A stretch of DNA of 64,000 bases from Raineya sp. (GTDB lineage: Bacteria; Bacteroidota; Bacteroidia; Cytophagales; Thermonemataceae). Below are positions 42,324 to 51,484 of this stretch, in pieces (position 1 is the stretch's first letter; the number at the start of each line of letters is the position of its first letter). The notes under the pieces are model-generated. The model saw only the letters and a program-made list of their open reading frames with translations. It was not told the DNA's origin and did not search any database. The stretch lies in assembly GCA_025454915.1 (NCBI GenBank), contig JALONN010000003.1:434001-498000 (forward strand), given 5' to 3'. The translations under genes were made by a program, and so were the position numbers.

Positions 42324-43400
42324 ATGAGGTCTTTCTTTCTTTTTGTCTATTGCTGGTTGTTTGTTTTACCTGTTCAGGCTCAGTTTTATCGTGATAGCCT
42401 TGGGAAATTCAAAATAGAAACATCTGCATACATTGATGTTTATTATAATTTCGATTTTGCTCGTCCCGAAAACAACGAACGAGATGTGTTTTGGTATAAC
42501 CATAAACGTCATAATGAGTTCAATGTCAATCATGGTATTATTGAAACTATTGTAGAATCGGAAAAAGTACGTGGACACATAGCCTTGATGATTGGTACTT
42601 ATTCACAATATAATCTTATCAACGAACAAGAACTTATACGCAATATTTATGAGGGAAATGTTGGTTTAAAACTTTCTAAGAAGCACAATTTATGGCTTGA
42701 TGCAGGTATTTTTGCTTCACATATTGGTTTTGAAAGTGCTATTTCCAAAAACTGCTGGACGCCCACCCGAAGTATTTTGGCAGATAACACTCCCTATTAT
42801 GAAGCTGGAGCAAAGGTTACCTACAAAACAGAAAACGAAAAATGGATGCTTTCAGGGCTGATACTCAATGGCTGGCAACGTATCAAACGATTGCCCTACA
42901 ACTCTATGCCCTCTTTTGGAACGCAGGTTCAGTACAAACCCACAAAAAAAATATTGCTCAACTCAAGCACCTACATAGGCAATGAAGGAACTGACAGCCT
43001 CAAACAGATGCGTTATTTTCATAATTTTTATGGGCAATGGGATATTACAGATAAATGGGGCTTGATTGCGGGCTTTGATATTGGGTTTCAGACACAGGAA
43101 CAGGGGAAAACTCGCAGTTGGAACTCCTCTGCCCTGATGCTTCGTTATAAAATCAACGATAAATTTACGCTTTGTGGACGTGGAGAGCATTATTTTGATA
43201 AAGATGGTGTCATTATTTCTAAACCCAACGGTTTTAAAACATTTGCCTATTCTCTCAATTTCGATTATGCCCCTACCGAAAATATGGTGGCTCGTATTGA
43301 AGCCAGAGGGCTTTCGAGTCTTGATAAAAACCTGATTTTGAACAGAGAAGCCTCCAACCAAAACTACTTCCTGATGACTACTATGGAGATTAGTTTTTAA
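42324..43400 (+). CDS. Outer-membrane beta-barrel porin-like protein (BBP2 type)
   Basis: A 358-residue outer-membrane protein. Signal peptide to VQA, then a barrel with alternating hydrophobic strands: FKIETSAYIDVYYNFDFARP, FNVNHGIIETIVESEKVRGH, NVGLKLSKKHNLWLDAGIFA, HIGFESAISKNCWTPTRSIL and YYEAGAKVTY, the segment order of the beta-barrel porin-2 group in Bacteroidota; it ends with Phe as barrel proteins do (MTTMEISF). It follows the efflux operon at 66 nt and may be co-transcribed; a link to efflux is not established. Confidence 0.78.
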   Translation: MRSFFLFVYCWLFVLPVQAQFYRDSLGKFKIETSAYIDVYYNFDFARPENNERDVFWYNHKRHNEFNVNHGIIETIVESEKVRGHIALMIGTYSQYNLINEQELIRNIYEGNVGLKLSKKHNLWLDAGIFASHIGFESAISKNCWTPTRSILADNTPYYEAGAKVTYKTENEKWMLSGLILNGWQRIKRLPYNSMPSFGTQVQYKPTKKILLNSSTYIGNEGTDSLKQMRYFHNFYGQWDITDKWGLIAGFDIGFQTQEQGKTRSWNSSALMLRYKINDKFTLCGRGEHYFDKDGVIISKPNGFKTFAYSLNFDYAPTENMVARIEARGLSSLDKNLILNREASNQNYFLMTTMEISF

Positions 43401-43415
43401 TTTTATAATTGAGCT

Positions 43416-44486
43416 ATGAAAACGATAACATTAACATTTATTTTATTTTTAAATTTTTTAGAGGTATTTGGACAAACTACACTTCAAAAAAAGAAGCTAA
43501 ATGATAGATATTCGTGGAAAAATAATGTTTCTCAATCTAAGATAAATTATTTTTATTTTAAACTTCGTCCACTTCAATCATCTCCTTACAAAACTCATAT
43601 TAGGATTGAATATTTATCACAAGTTGTTGATTTATACAGCAACGATAATATTTACTTTGAATCATTTCTGACTAATATCATCACTAAATATCCAAAAGAT
43701 GAAAATAAAAAAATGAACAGTTCAAAAGGCTATGCCTACTATTTTGAGAAAATTGCTTTAAATTCTGAAAAGGCAAAATTAGTGGTCAATAAACTTTATG
43801 AAACTCAACAACCTGCTATCCCAACTGATAGCCTCATTCCTCATTGGAATAATCTTTATATTCATTGTAGTACACTAACCTTTGAGTATCGAATTGAAGG
43901 AAAATATCATCAACAAGAATATAGTTGTTTACAAGTTCAAGATATTGATTCTGTGGCTTATACGGAAATCCTTTTAAACAATTTAAAGTTTATCAAAAAA
44001 GAATTAAGCTTAGATTCTTTATATACCCGTTTCTTGAATAAGCTTCCCAAAGGAAAATCTTATTCAAGAAATGGGTATGGTATCATGTATATCCCAACCA
44101 AAAAAGAAAATTTAGAGTATTTAAACTCTATTCCCCAACTACAATATTTAAAGCCTTTAAAAGATACAATTACCAATTTTTTAAAATATGAGGTTTCAAA
44201 ACTTAATATCAAAAACACAAAAATGTATAAAGATTATAGTCTTGCTGTTACATTTGATAAACAAGGAAATATAGAAAATATCAAGCCTGTTTATGAAAGA
44301 AAAGAAGATAGAGTTTCCTATTTCAAAAGAAAAAAGGATTCAAAAATTTATAGCAAGAAGATAAAAGAGATATGTAAAAATATCCCTATTGTAAATCTTA
44401 AACTAGAGTATGGTTTTACAAGAGTTTTTCATATAAACAATCAATTTCAAATTTGGAGTATTAATGATGACACATTTTATCCATAA
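43416..44486 (+). CDS. Secreted hypothetical protein
   Basis: A 356-residue protein, signal peptide MKTITLTFILFLNFLEVFG. No family recognised. The C-terminal third has a strand-rich layout similar to a TonB C-terminal domain (YSLAVTFDKQGNIENIKPVY, PIVNLKLEYGFTRVFHINNQ), where secretion and energy-transduction proteins often carry it, but the match is loose. First of five consecutive plus-strand genes of unknown function between the efflux operon and the sortilin-like gene. Confidence 0.65.
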   Translation: MKTITLTFILFLNFLEVFGQTTLQKKKLNDRYSWKNNVSQSKINYFYFKLRPLQSSPYKTHIRIEYLSQVVDLYSNDNIYFESFLTNIITKYPKDENKKMNSSKGYAYYFEKIALNSEKAKLVVNKLYETQQPAIPTDSLIPHWNNLYIHCSTLTFEYRIEGKYHQQEYSCLQVQDIDSVAYTEILLNNLKFIKKELSLDSLYTRFLNKLPKGKSYSRNGYGIMYIPTKKENLEYLNSIPQLQYLKPLKDTITNFLKYEVSKLNIKNTKMYKDYSLAVTFDKQGNIENIKPVYERKEDRVSYFKRKKDSKIYSKKIKEICKNIPIVNLKLEYGFTRVFHINNQFQIWSINDDTFYP

Positions 44487-44529
44487 AATATTGGCAATCA
44501 TATTTATTATTTAATCTACCCAAAGTTTT

Positions 44530-44814
44530 ATGCCTGAAAACCCTCTCAGACCATTTTTGGATGCTTTAAAAGAAGGTAAAACTCTTTCATGCTATACTTC
44601 AGATGATAGTAGTGGTTATATTAACCAATATTATGCTCATATTCAATATGATTTAGCTTTAGATAAAATTCACATTGAAACCAAAGATGTTATGGATGGT
44701 GGCTATCCTGATATAGAAATCATGCTAAATCATTATGATATGGATTGGGAAGCTTTTGTAACTTGGTTTGAATCATGGAAAAACAAGATAAATCAAATAA
44801 AAATTATGATATAA
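44530..44814 (+). CDS. Small cytosolic hypothetical protein
   Basis: A 94-residue acidic protein: PLRPFLDALKEGKTLSCYTS, DLALDKIHIETKDVMDGGYP, MLNHYDMDWEAFVTWFESWK. No family recognised and no signal peptide, unlike the neighbours on both sides. Four nt separate its stop from the next gene's start. Compact acidic proteins of this kind are often immunity proteins or antitoxins, but no toxin is evident. Confidence 0.6.
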   Translation: MPENPLRPFLDALKEGKTLSCYTSDDSSGYINQYYAHIQYDLALDKIHIETKDVMDGGYPDIEIMLNHYDMDWEAFVTWFESWKNKINQIKIMI

Positions 44815-44818
44815 AAAT

Positions 44819-45448
44819 ATGAATATTATTCTTTATAGTTGTGGGCTTCTTTTCTTATTATTTTCTTGTAAAGAAATAGAGAATAATAAAATGATTGATT
44901 CTGACTTTATTTTTATAACCCATACCAAGGATACTCTTATATTTAAAGAACAAAACAATTATAATTTAGATACAATAACTGCCAAAAATGATATAATCAA
45001 TAATATTTTAGACTCAAAACAATACTCTTACTTATATCAAAACAATAAACAATTTGTAGAAGTAAGAGGCTTAAAACCTTTATCAAAATACAATGAAACA
45101 GATCATTTATTATATCTTTTGTTTACAGATTATGATGAGTATTATAATGCTTTAGTATTATATATTTTTGATAAAAAAACTTCAAAACCTTTATCCTCTT
45201 TTTATTTATCTTATAAAGGAGGGGATGCTGAAAACTTCATTACAAAAATAACAAATAAGACAAAAGAAAATGAATTTTTAACAATAGAAAGAGAAGGACA
45301 ATGGAAAGATTTAGCAGATACTTGTTTGGGCAAAATTATTGATAAAGAATTGAAAATAAGATTAAAAATAAATGTAAGGGGTGATTTTGAAAGAGACACC
45401 CTTACAGTTACCAAAAATATCTTTATCAGGAATAAACTATGTAATTGA
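44819..45448 (+). CDS. Lipoprotein of unknown function (1 of 3)
   Basis: A 209-residue lipoprotein: lipobox LLFSC (Cys17). Beta-rich mature part with DEYYNALVLYIFDKKTSKPL, GGDAENFITKITNKTKENEF. Members of this trio (with 45458 and 46115) are similar in length and signal peptide but their mature parts are not obviously alike. Unknown role in the periplasm or at the membrane. Confidence 0.6.
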   Translation: MNIILYSCGLLFLLFSCKEIENNKMIDSDFIFITHTKDTLIFKEQNNYNLDTITAKNDIINNILDSKQYSYLYQNNKQFVEVRGLKPLSKYNETDHLLYLLFTDYDEYYNALVLYIFDKKTSKPLSSFYLSYKGGDAENFITKITNKTKENEFLTIEREGQWKDLADTCLGKIIDKELKIRLKINVRGDFERDTLTVTKNIFIRNKLCN

Positions 45449-45457
45449 TATATTTTT

Positions 45458-46111
45458 ATGAAACATCTATTAACATATATGATATTTTTTATTGCAAGTT
45501 GCTCTAATATAGAAAGTAAAAAATCTGTACAACAAAATAAATCAGAAATTGATACAAGTATAGTTTATGCTATTGATTTGGGTAACGAAAAGTATTCAAG
45601 TGATAAGGAGCCTTATGTATTAAAACATGAATTTATAGAAGCTACTATAAGCCCTAAATTAGTTGTCAGAGTCAAAAAGCATGATATAGCATTAGCAAAA
45701 AGTAAAATATATTATGAAGCACTGACTAGGAATTATGATTATGATCAGGATACTTTACGACAACTAGCAAAGAATACAGATGAAATGCACATCAGAAAAG
45801 AAATTGATAATGCTTTTAAAAATGAATCTTTTGAAGAAATGCTGATGGGAATTCATCATATTCAATATCTGTTAAAAGATAATATTCTCATTTTAGATGT
45901 AAGTGTGGATATTTTAAATATGCCTCATAAAGCTACATTTGGGATTGATTTGAAAAAAAAAGCCTTGAAATGGTGTTATGTTGAAGACCTGTTTTTAGGA
46001 CCTGAGGAGGCAATATATATTAAAAAAGATTTAATTTATTTGGGAGTTGATTATAATGATAAAAAGCCTATACTTTTAAATATTCACTCTGGACAAAGAG
46101 TTTTTAAGTAA
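45458..46111 (+). CDS. Lipoprotein of unknown function (2 of 3)
   Basis: A 217-residue lipoprotein: lipobox FIASC (Cys15). The mature part is mixed helix and strand: DIALAKSKIYYEALTRNYDY, MLMGIHHIQYLLKDNILILD, ATFGIDLKKKALKWCYVEDL, ending HSGQRVFK. The last two segments look like the propeller-type strands seen in periplasmic proteins (ALKWCYVEDL, IYLGVDYNDKKPILLNIHSG). No family recognised. It is 9 nt downstream of the previous gene and 3 nt upstream of the next. Confidence 0.6.
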   Translation: MKHLLTYMIFFIASCSNIESKKSVQQNKSEIDTSIVYAIDLGNEKYSSDKEPYVLKHEFIEATISPKLVVRVKKHDIALAKSKIYYEALTRNYDYDQDTLRQLAKNTDEMHIRKEIDNAFKNESFEEMLMGIHHIQYLLKDNILILDVSVDILNMPHKATFGIDLKKKALKWCYVEDLFLGPEEAIYIKKDLIYLGVDYNDKKPILLNIHSGQRVFK

Positions 46112-46114
46112 AAA

Positions 46115-46867
46115 ATGAAAAATCTATCAATACTAATTTGTTTTACTCTATACATATTTTCTTGCACTGACCAAGAAAATAAAAAAGACACACAACGTAC
46201 TGAGAATAGAACTCAACCTGAGATTTTGTATCAAACACTCAATAAAAAAGGTGTTTTATTGGGGAAAGATATAAAAATGTTATTAAAAGATAGCAACTAT
46301 AAAGATATATCTTATTTGAATAAACGTAGTGTAGATATATTGGGTATTAGCGAGAAATTTTATAAAACTAACTCAAATGATGACACTTGTAAAAGTTTCA
46401 AGTATGTGAAAATTAAAGTAGATAATTTAGAAGGTGTTGTAAAAGGGGATTTAGTTTATGAATTGGATATGAATAATAAGGAAAATAAACAGTTGAAGAC
46501 AGTTAACAATGATATAGAATTCATACCTGCACATAATTACGTAATGAAAGCTTTTGATGATAATCAAATGCCAACAGGATGTACTAATGTTAGTCCAGTT
46601 TTACTACACAACAAAAAAACTAAGGATTTTACTCTTATAAAATTAGTGAATAAAAATATATACTATGATGATTGTGATTATTTATACTTTATAGGTACAG
46701 AGGTGGCTTTTGATGTAATAGACAAAGTCTATGAGGAGAATAATAAAATAAACCTCATATGGAAGATATATGCTCAGGATGGTAGTTATGTAGATATGCT
46801 AATATCTGTTTATCTAAAGAATAATGAAATTGTTGGGGAAATTATTCATAGTACGAAAAAGAGATAA
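46115..46867 (+). CDS. Lipoprotein of unknown function (3 of 3)
   Basis: A 250-residue lipoprotein: lipobox YIFSC (Cys17). Mature part KGVLLGKDIKMLLKDSNYKD, RSVDILGISEKFYKTNSND, VKGDLVYELDM, DEYLYFIG-like DCDYLYFIGTEVAFDVIDKV and YVDMLISVYLKNNEIVGEII. No family recognised. It ends the island; a 93-nt gap without a perfect promoter match precedes the sortilin-like gene. Confidence 0.6.
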   Translation: MKNLSILICFTLYIFSCTDQENKKDTQRTENRTQPEILYQTLNKKGVLLGKDIKMLLKDSNYKDISYLNKRSVDILGISEKFYKTNSNDDTCKSFKYVKIKVDNLEGVVKGDLVYELDMNNKENKQLKTVNNDIEFIPAHNYVMKAFDDNQMPTGCTNVSPVLLHNKKTKDFTLIKLVNKNIYYDDCDYLYFIGTEVAFDVIDKVYEENNKINLIWKIYAQDGSYVDMLISVYLKNNEIVGEIIHSTKKR

Positions 46868-46960
46868 AAGATTTTTTCATTAAAACATACTTCTTCACAT
46901 CATAGTTTTGTTATTTTGGCGTTATCATTAAATTCTAATGAATCAACAAATTAAACAACC

Positions 46961-49900
46961 ATGATTAAAAAACTATCTTTTGTGTATTGGCTGAGTATTT
47001 TATGCTTTTCAGTCAGTTTGCATGCTCAGAAAATCAACACCGATTTATTCAAAGCCATGAAAGCCCGTTCCATTGGTCCTGCGGCTATGTCAGGAAGGAT
47101 TACAGCCATTGATGCTGTAGTGGCAAATCCTGATATTATTTATGCTGGAGCTGCTTCTGGTGGCGTTTGGAAAAGTGAAAATGGGGGTACAACTTGGACA
47201 TCTATTTTCGACCAAAACCCCATGATTAACATTGGAGCTATTGCCGTTCAACAATCAAATCCGTCTGTTATATGGGTAGGAACAGGCGAAGGCAACCCCA
47301 GAAACTCACTTAATTTGGGTGCTGGTATTTATAAATCGTTGGATGGCGGAAAAACTTGGAAATTAATGGGTTTAGAGAAAACGATTGTCATTCATCGTAT
47401 CATCATTGACCCCACCAACCCCAACACAGTTTATGTGGGTGCAACTGGTAATCCATTTGCCGACCATCAAGAACGTGGTGTTTTTAAAACAACTGATGGT
47501 GGAAAAACTTGGGAGAAAATTCTTTATACCAATGCTCGTTCGGGTGTAGGTGATATGATCATGGATCCAACCAATCCTAATAAATTGTTTGTAGGGATGT
47601 GGGAACATCGTCGTACTCCTTACAATTTCAAGTCGGGTGGTGAAGGCTCAGGTTTTTACATGACTTTAGATGGTGGAAAGAACTGGACAAAACTGAATAA
47701 TCAGGTCAATGGAATACCCAAAGGCGAATTGGGTAGAATTGGTGTAGCCATTGCTCGTTCAGAACCTAACAGAGTGTATGCCCTCATTGAATCATCTCAG
47801 AATGCTTTGTATCGCTCAGATGATGGAGGCGTAAAATGGGAGAAAATTAATGATAGTGACCCAGAAACTATCAAAGGCAACCGTCCCTTTTATTTTTGGG
47901 ATTTAGCTGTTGACCCAAAAAACGAAAACAGAGTGTATGGTGTTTTTCAGATGATTTCTTTAAGTGAAGACGGCGGTAAAACATTTAAAGTAATTGTACC
48001 TTATAGTGGCGTTCACCCTGACCACCATGCCTTCTGGATACACCCAGAAGACCCTTCTCTCATTATTGATGGTAATGATGGTGGTGTGGCAATTTCTCGT
48101 GATAGAGGTCGTAAATGGACTTATGCAGAAGCCATTCCTATCGGACAGTTTTATCATATTGCTGTTGATAACGATTTACCTTATAATATTTATGGTGGTT
48201 TGCAAGACAATGGTTCTTGGGTTGGACCTTCTTATACATGGCAAAACGGAGGTATTTATAGCTGGCAATGGCAAACTGTTTTAGGTGGCGATGGTTTTGA
48301 TGTCATTCCTGACCCTAATAACAATCGTTATGGCTATGCTATGTGGCAAGGTGGCAATTTGATGCGATATGACAAGCAAACAGGAAACCATTCATACATC
48401 AGACCTACAGCAGATTTGAATACTCGTTTAAGATTCAACTGGAATGCTGCTTTTGCCCTTGACCCTGTAGACAAAAAGACCATTTTTTATGGTTCACAAT
48501 TTTTACATAAGTCCACAGACCAAGGTATAAGCTGGCAAACCATCTCTCCTGACCTTACTACAGACAATAAAGAACAACAAAAAGCCTCTGACCAAAGTGG
48601 TGGCTTGACTATTGATATTACTTCTGCTGAAAACCATAACACAATTTTATGTATTGCCCCCTCTCCTGTTCAACAGGGAGTTATTTGGGTAGGAACAGAT
48701 GATGGGAATGTACAGCTCAGCAGAGATGGTGGAAAAACTTGGGAAAATAAAACTCCTAGAATAACTGGTTTGCCTAAAGAAGCTTGGATTCCACAGATTA
48801 GAGCCTCTTCTTTTAGTGCTGGTGAAGCTTTTGTAGTTGCAAATAATTACCGTCAAGGAGATATGAGTGCTTATGTTTTCAGAACCAAAGATTACGGACA
48901 AACATGGACTCGTATTGTTGATGACTCTAAAGTGGTCGGTTATGCCCTTTCTGTTCAACAGGATGTAGTTGAACCCAATCTTATTTTTGTAGGAACTGAG
49001 CAGGGTTTATGGTTTAGTGTTGATGATGCTGCTACTTTCAGTCAGTGGAAACAAGGTATTCCTTCCGTTTCTACGATGGATTTGGCTTTGCAAGAACGTG
49101 AAGCAGATCTAGTTTTAGGTACTTTTGGAAGATCTATTTTTGTTTTAGACAATATCAGACCTCTTAGAAAAATTGCTGCTACCAAAGGCAAAGTTTTAGA
49201 GCAAAAATTAGCTACATTCGAACAAAATGATGCTTATCTTGCCTCTTACAGAGATGCAGACGGAGCTAGTTTTATGGCTGATGCTAATTTTGTAGGCGAA
49301 AATAGAAATGCTGGTGCAAGACTGGTTTATTGGTACAATAAAAAACAAGAGCCTAAAAAAGAAGCGAATACAGTAATCAAAGAAGAGCCTAAAAAGAAAA
49401 AAGATAAAGAAAAGGACAAAGATAAATCTAAAGAAGAAAGCAAGGATAAACCCAAACCTGCTGTTTCTCCAGAGGTGAAGAAAGATACTGTTTTTGTAAG
49501 AATTTACAACGCAGAAAACAAACTTATTCGCAGTATTTATCACCAGCCTGATACTTTGGGTATGCAAGTAATGTATTGGGATTTGTGTGAAAAAGGTATT
49601 AGAATGCCTGACTCGCCAAAACCTAAGAAAAATGCTCCTGATTCACGAGGGAATAGTGTATTTGCAGGAAAATATAAAATCGTTTTTTCATTGGCTGACG
49701 TCAAAGATTCTACTTTTGTAACTGTCAAAAACGACCCCAGAGTGAATATTGCCTCAAATGCTCAAGATGCTCAAAAAACCTTTATAGAAAGAACTCAAAA
49801 ATCTGTTTCCCGCCTTACAGAAGTAACAGACAGGCTCAATGAGATGGATGAAATAGCCAAACAAGTTCAAAACAGAATCAAAGATTTAGAAGGAAAAGAA

Positions 49901-50233
49901 TTTGCAGAGCTTAATAAAGCTACCAAAGCTATTTTGGATTCTATCAAAACCAAAAAAGAACTTATCACAGGCAAACGTCTTGAAAAGCAAGGTTATGGAC
50001 GTCCATATCAGGTAACTCCTATTGGTAAAATGCGTGAAGTATTCTCGTATATGGACGAAAAAATAGCTCCTACTCCCAGCCATACCAAACTTTTAGAGGA
50101 TTTTGAAACCCTTACAAACCAAGTCATCGAAAAAGTAAATAAGTTTGTAGCTGATGACTGGGCTCAATATCGCAAAAAAGTAGAAACCACTAACATTCCA
50201 CTTTTTAAAGATTACAAACCTATTGAAAGGTAA
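46961..50233 (+). CDS. Sortilin/VPS10-type BNR-repeat secreted protein
   Basis: A 1090-residue exported protein. The signal peptide ends SLHAQ. The body is a large beta propeller of the sortilin (VPS10/BNR) type with about ten Asp-box motifs: SENGGTTWTS, SLDGGKTWKL, TTDGGKTWEK, TLDGGKNWTK, SDDGGVKWEK, SEDGGKTFKV, SRDRGRKWTY, STDQGISWQT, SRDGGKTWEN and TKDYGQTWTR. A Lys-rich linker (about residues 805-845, KKKKDKEKDKDKSKEESKD) separates a C-terminal region with a filament-like helix pair (RTQKSVSRLTEVTDRLNEMD). No T9SS sorting domain is visible at the end. Such proteins bind glycans, peptides or peptidases in Bacteroidota; enzymatic activity is not shown. Confidence 0.85.
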   Translation: MIKKLSFVYWLSILCFSVSLHAQKINTDLFKAMKARSIGPAAMSGRITAIDAVVANPDIIYAGAASGGVWKSENGGTTWTSIFDQNPMINIGAIAVQQSNPSVIWVGTGEGNPRNSLNLGAGIYKSLDGGKTWKLMGLEKTIVIHRIIIDPTNPNTVYVGATGNPFADHQERGVFKTTDGGKTWEKILYTNARSGVGDMIMDPTNPNKLFVGMWEHRRTPYNFKSGGEGSGFYMTLDGGKNWTKLNNQVNGIPKGELGRIGVAIARSEPNRVYALIESSQNALYRSDDGGVKWEKINDSDPETIKGNRPFYFWDLAVDPKNENRVYGVFQMISLSEDGGKTFKVIVPYSGVHPDHHAFWIHPEDPSLIIDGNDGGVAISRDRGRKWTYAEAIPIGQFYHIAVDNDLPYNIYGGLQDNGSWVGPSYTWQNGGIYSWQWQTVLGGDGFDVIPDPNNNRYGYAMWQGGNLMRYDKQTGNHSYIRPTADLNTRLRFNWNAAFALDPVDKKTIFYGSQFLHKSTDQGISWQTISPDLTTDNKEQQKASDQSGGLTIDITSAENHNTILCIAPSPVQQGVIWVGTDDGNVQLSRDGGKTWENKTPRITGLPKEAWIPQIRASSFSAGEAFVVANNYRQGDMSAYVFRTKDYGQTWTRIVDDSKVVGYALSVQQDVVEPNLIFVGTEQGLWFSVDDAATFSQWKQGIPSVSTMDLALQEREADLVLGTFGRSIFVLDNIRPLRKIAATKGKVLEQKLATFEQNDAYLASYRDADGASFMADANFVGENRNAGARLVYWYNKKQEPKKEANTVIKEEPKKKKDKEKDKDKSKEESKDKPKPAVSPEVKKDTVFVRIYNAENKLIRSIYHQPDTLGMQVMYWDLCEKGIRMPDSPKPKKNAPDSRGNSVFAGKYKIVFSLADVKDSTFVTVKNDPRVNIASNAQDAQKTFIERTQKSVSRLTEVTDRLNEMDEIAKQVQNRIKDLEGKEFAELNKATKAILDSIKTKKELITGKRLEKQGYGRPYQVTPIGKMREVFSYMDEKIAPTPSHTKLLEDFETLTNQVIEKVNKFVADDWAQYRKKVETTNIPLFKDYKPIER

Positions 50234-50246
50234 ATAAGATACATTA

Positions 50247-50281
50247 TTTTTGTGGTTAGTATAAAATACTAGCCACAAAAA
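50247..50281. other. Long hairpin downstream of the sortilin-like gene
   Basis: A 16-bp stem with one G-T wobble (50247-50262 with 50266-50281) and a 3-nt AAA loop, 13 nt after the stop codon. The T-run is on the 5' side and A-rich DNA follows, so it is not a standard intrinsic terminator; it may stabilise the mRNA 3' end or lead into the next gene at 50298. Confidence 0.5.
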
Positions 50282-50297
50282 TAAAAAATGTAAAATC

Positions 50298-50624
50298 ATG
50301 AATCTTATAGAATTAGTTTGTTATTTCAGAAATAGTGGTTCTTTTGATGAATTTTGCCTATCCTATTCTCTAAACATAAAATCTGAAGTTATTGAAATCT
50401 ATATGGAAAAACCTTTTACTTTAGATAGCACCATAGCATTTTTTGAGATTGAAAAAACAGAAGGGAAATTAGAATATGTATTAAATGGAATAACATTCTT
50501 TAACTTATTTGATTTCTTCTATTTTATTGATGCAGTAAAGGAATCAAATTATGATAAAAACAAATTATTAAAGGATAATGAAATTGCCTATAAATTATTG
50601 AATTATGCTATTTATGATGCATAA
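50298..50624 (+). CDS. Small cytosolic hypothetical protein
   Basis: A 108-residue acidic protein: LIELVCYFRNSGSFDEFCLS, DSTIAFFEIEKTEGKLEYVL, NGITFFNLFDFFYFIDAVKE. The strand-helix layout with F-rich helix resembles small immunity proteins, but no family can be named. Separated from the sortilin-like gene by the hairpin. Convergent with the frameshifted lipoprotein gene (68 nt). Confidence 0.6.
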   Translation: MNLIELVCYFRNSGSFDEFCLSYSLNIKSEVIEIYMEKPFTLDSTIAFFEIEKTEGKLEYVLNGITFFNLFDFFYFIDAVKESNYDKNKLLKDNEIAYKLLNYAIYDA

Positions 50625-50692
50625 ATTAACGAAAACAAATTTCATTCAAAGTAATTTAATTCTTTTTTCATTATACTTTCAAATAAGCACTT

Positions 50693-51435
50693 CTATTTAC
50701 AACATACACTTAGATAATTCTGTATTTCTTGCTCTATTTGCCTATATAAAAGAGAAGTAAGATACTCTTCTTGTTGAGTCGGCTTTTCTGTCTGGAAAGT
50801 TTCCACATTTGTATTTTCTGTTTGTACAGAAAACTGAAGCAATACACTTTGTGTTTCAAGGTTATACAAAAAGACTTGCACTTTTAAATTTCCCTTTTCA
50901 AAACCCAAATCTGTAATTTTAGGGGCTTTAAAAGAAAGCATTTTATATACCACTATATATTGGGTACTTTTATAACCATTTATCAAATTTTGCAAATCTG
51001 TTATATTTTTTTCAATATCATCCTTGTCTCTGAGTATAGACGCAAATAAGGTACTATCCCAACTTTTCTGATATTTTTTCCTATAGATATTTTTCTCAGT
51101 GGTCGAAACGGTGGTAAAAAAGGAGTGTTAGGTGTTTTCCAAGTAGAATCCGTATAAAATACAAAGTGTGTATTTTTATAAAATTGGACTTTATCAGATA
51201 ATCCTGCAATTTTGGAGGGATAATTTCCTTTTTTTTCCTGATTATTTACAAAAAACTCCCTCATTTTTTCCATTTTGACTAACCATTGGTCTATAAAAGG
51301 CTCTTCTTTTTGATAAACAGAATCTAGTTTTTGGGATACCTGAGTAGCCCACGAAACAGTTTTTTGTTCTTTGGAGATATCTCCACAAGCTACTATCAAC
51401 AATAAACATCCAAGAATCAGTAAGTTTTTTAGCAT
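50693..51435 (-). pseudogene. Lipoprotein gene split by a -1 frameshift at a six-A tract
   Basis: The start at 51435 gives a lipoprotein (LLIVAC, Cys17) that runs in one frame to RPLRKISIG. After the tract at 51074-51079 (AAAAAA on the minus strand) the protein-like sequence continues in the next frame: KYQKSWDSTLFASILRDKDD, then IEKNITDLQNLINGYKS, with no stop until 50693. Staying in the first frame gives KNIRKVGIVPYLRLYSETR and a stop at 51001. The tract lies in GGA-AAA-AAT, so A-AAA-AAT is a -1 slippery heptamer; alternatively one A has been lost by mutation or miscalling. The mature protein would be about 247 residues and is of unknown function. The codon before 51435 in the same frame lies in the murA terminator. 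Confidence 0.75.
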
Positions 51436-51449
51436 AAGTATTTTATATA

Positions 51450-51478
51450 AAAAAGTAGTTGCTTTATAAAGCAACTAC
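51450..51478 (-). terminator. Intrinsic terminator of murA
   Basis: A 24-nt perfect palindrome (51455-51478) made of GTAGTTGCTTTA and its complement, followed on the minus strand by TTTTTTATAT. It comes 6 nt after the murA stop. Because transcription of the next gene must start after it, this supports 51435 as the start of the lipoprotein gene. Confidence 0.85.
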
Positions 51479-51484
51479 CTGATT

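Noticed and set aside
49208-49567. 119-codon Phe-rich minus-strand frame inside the sortilin-like gene
   Set aside because: It is the complement of the Lys-rich linker (AAA/AAG codons read as TTT/CTT), not a gene.
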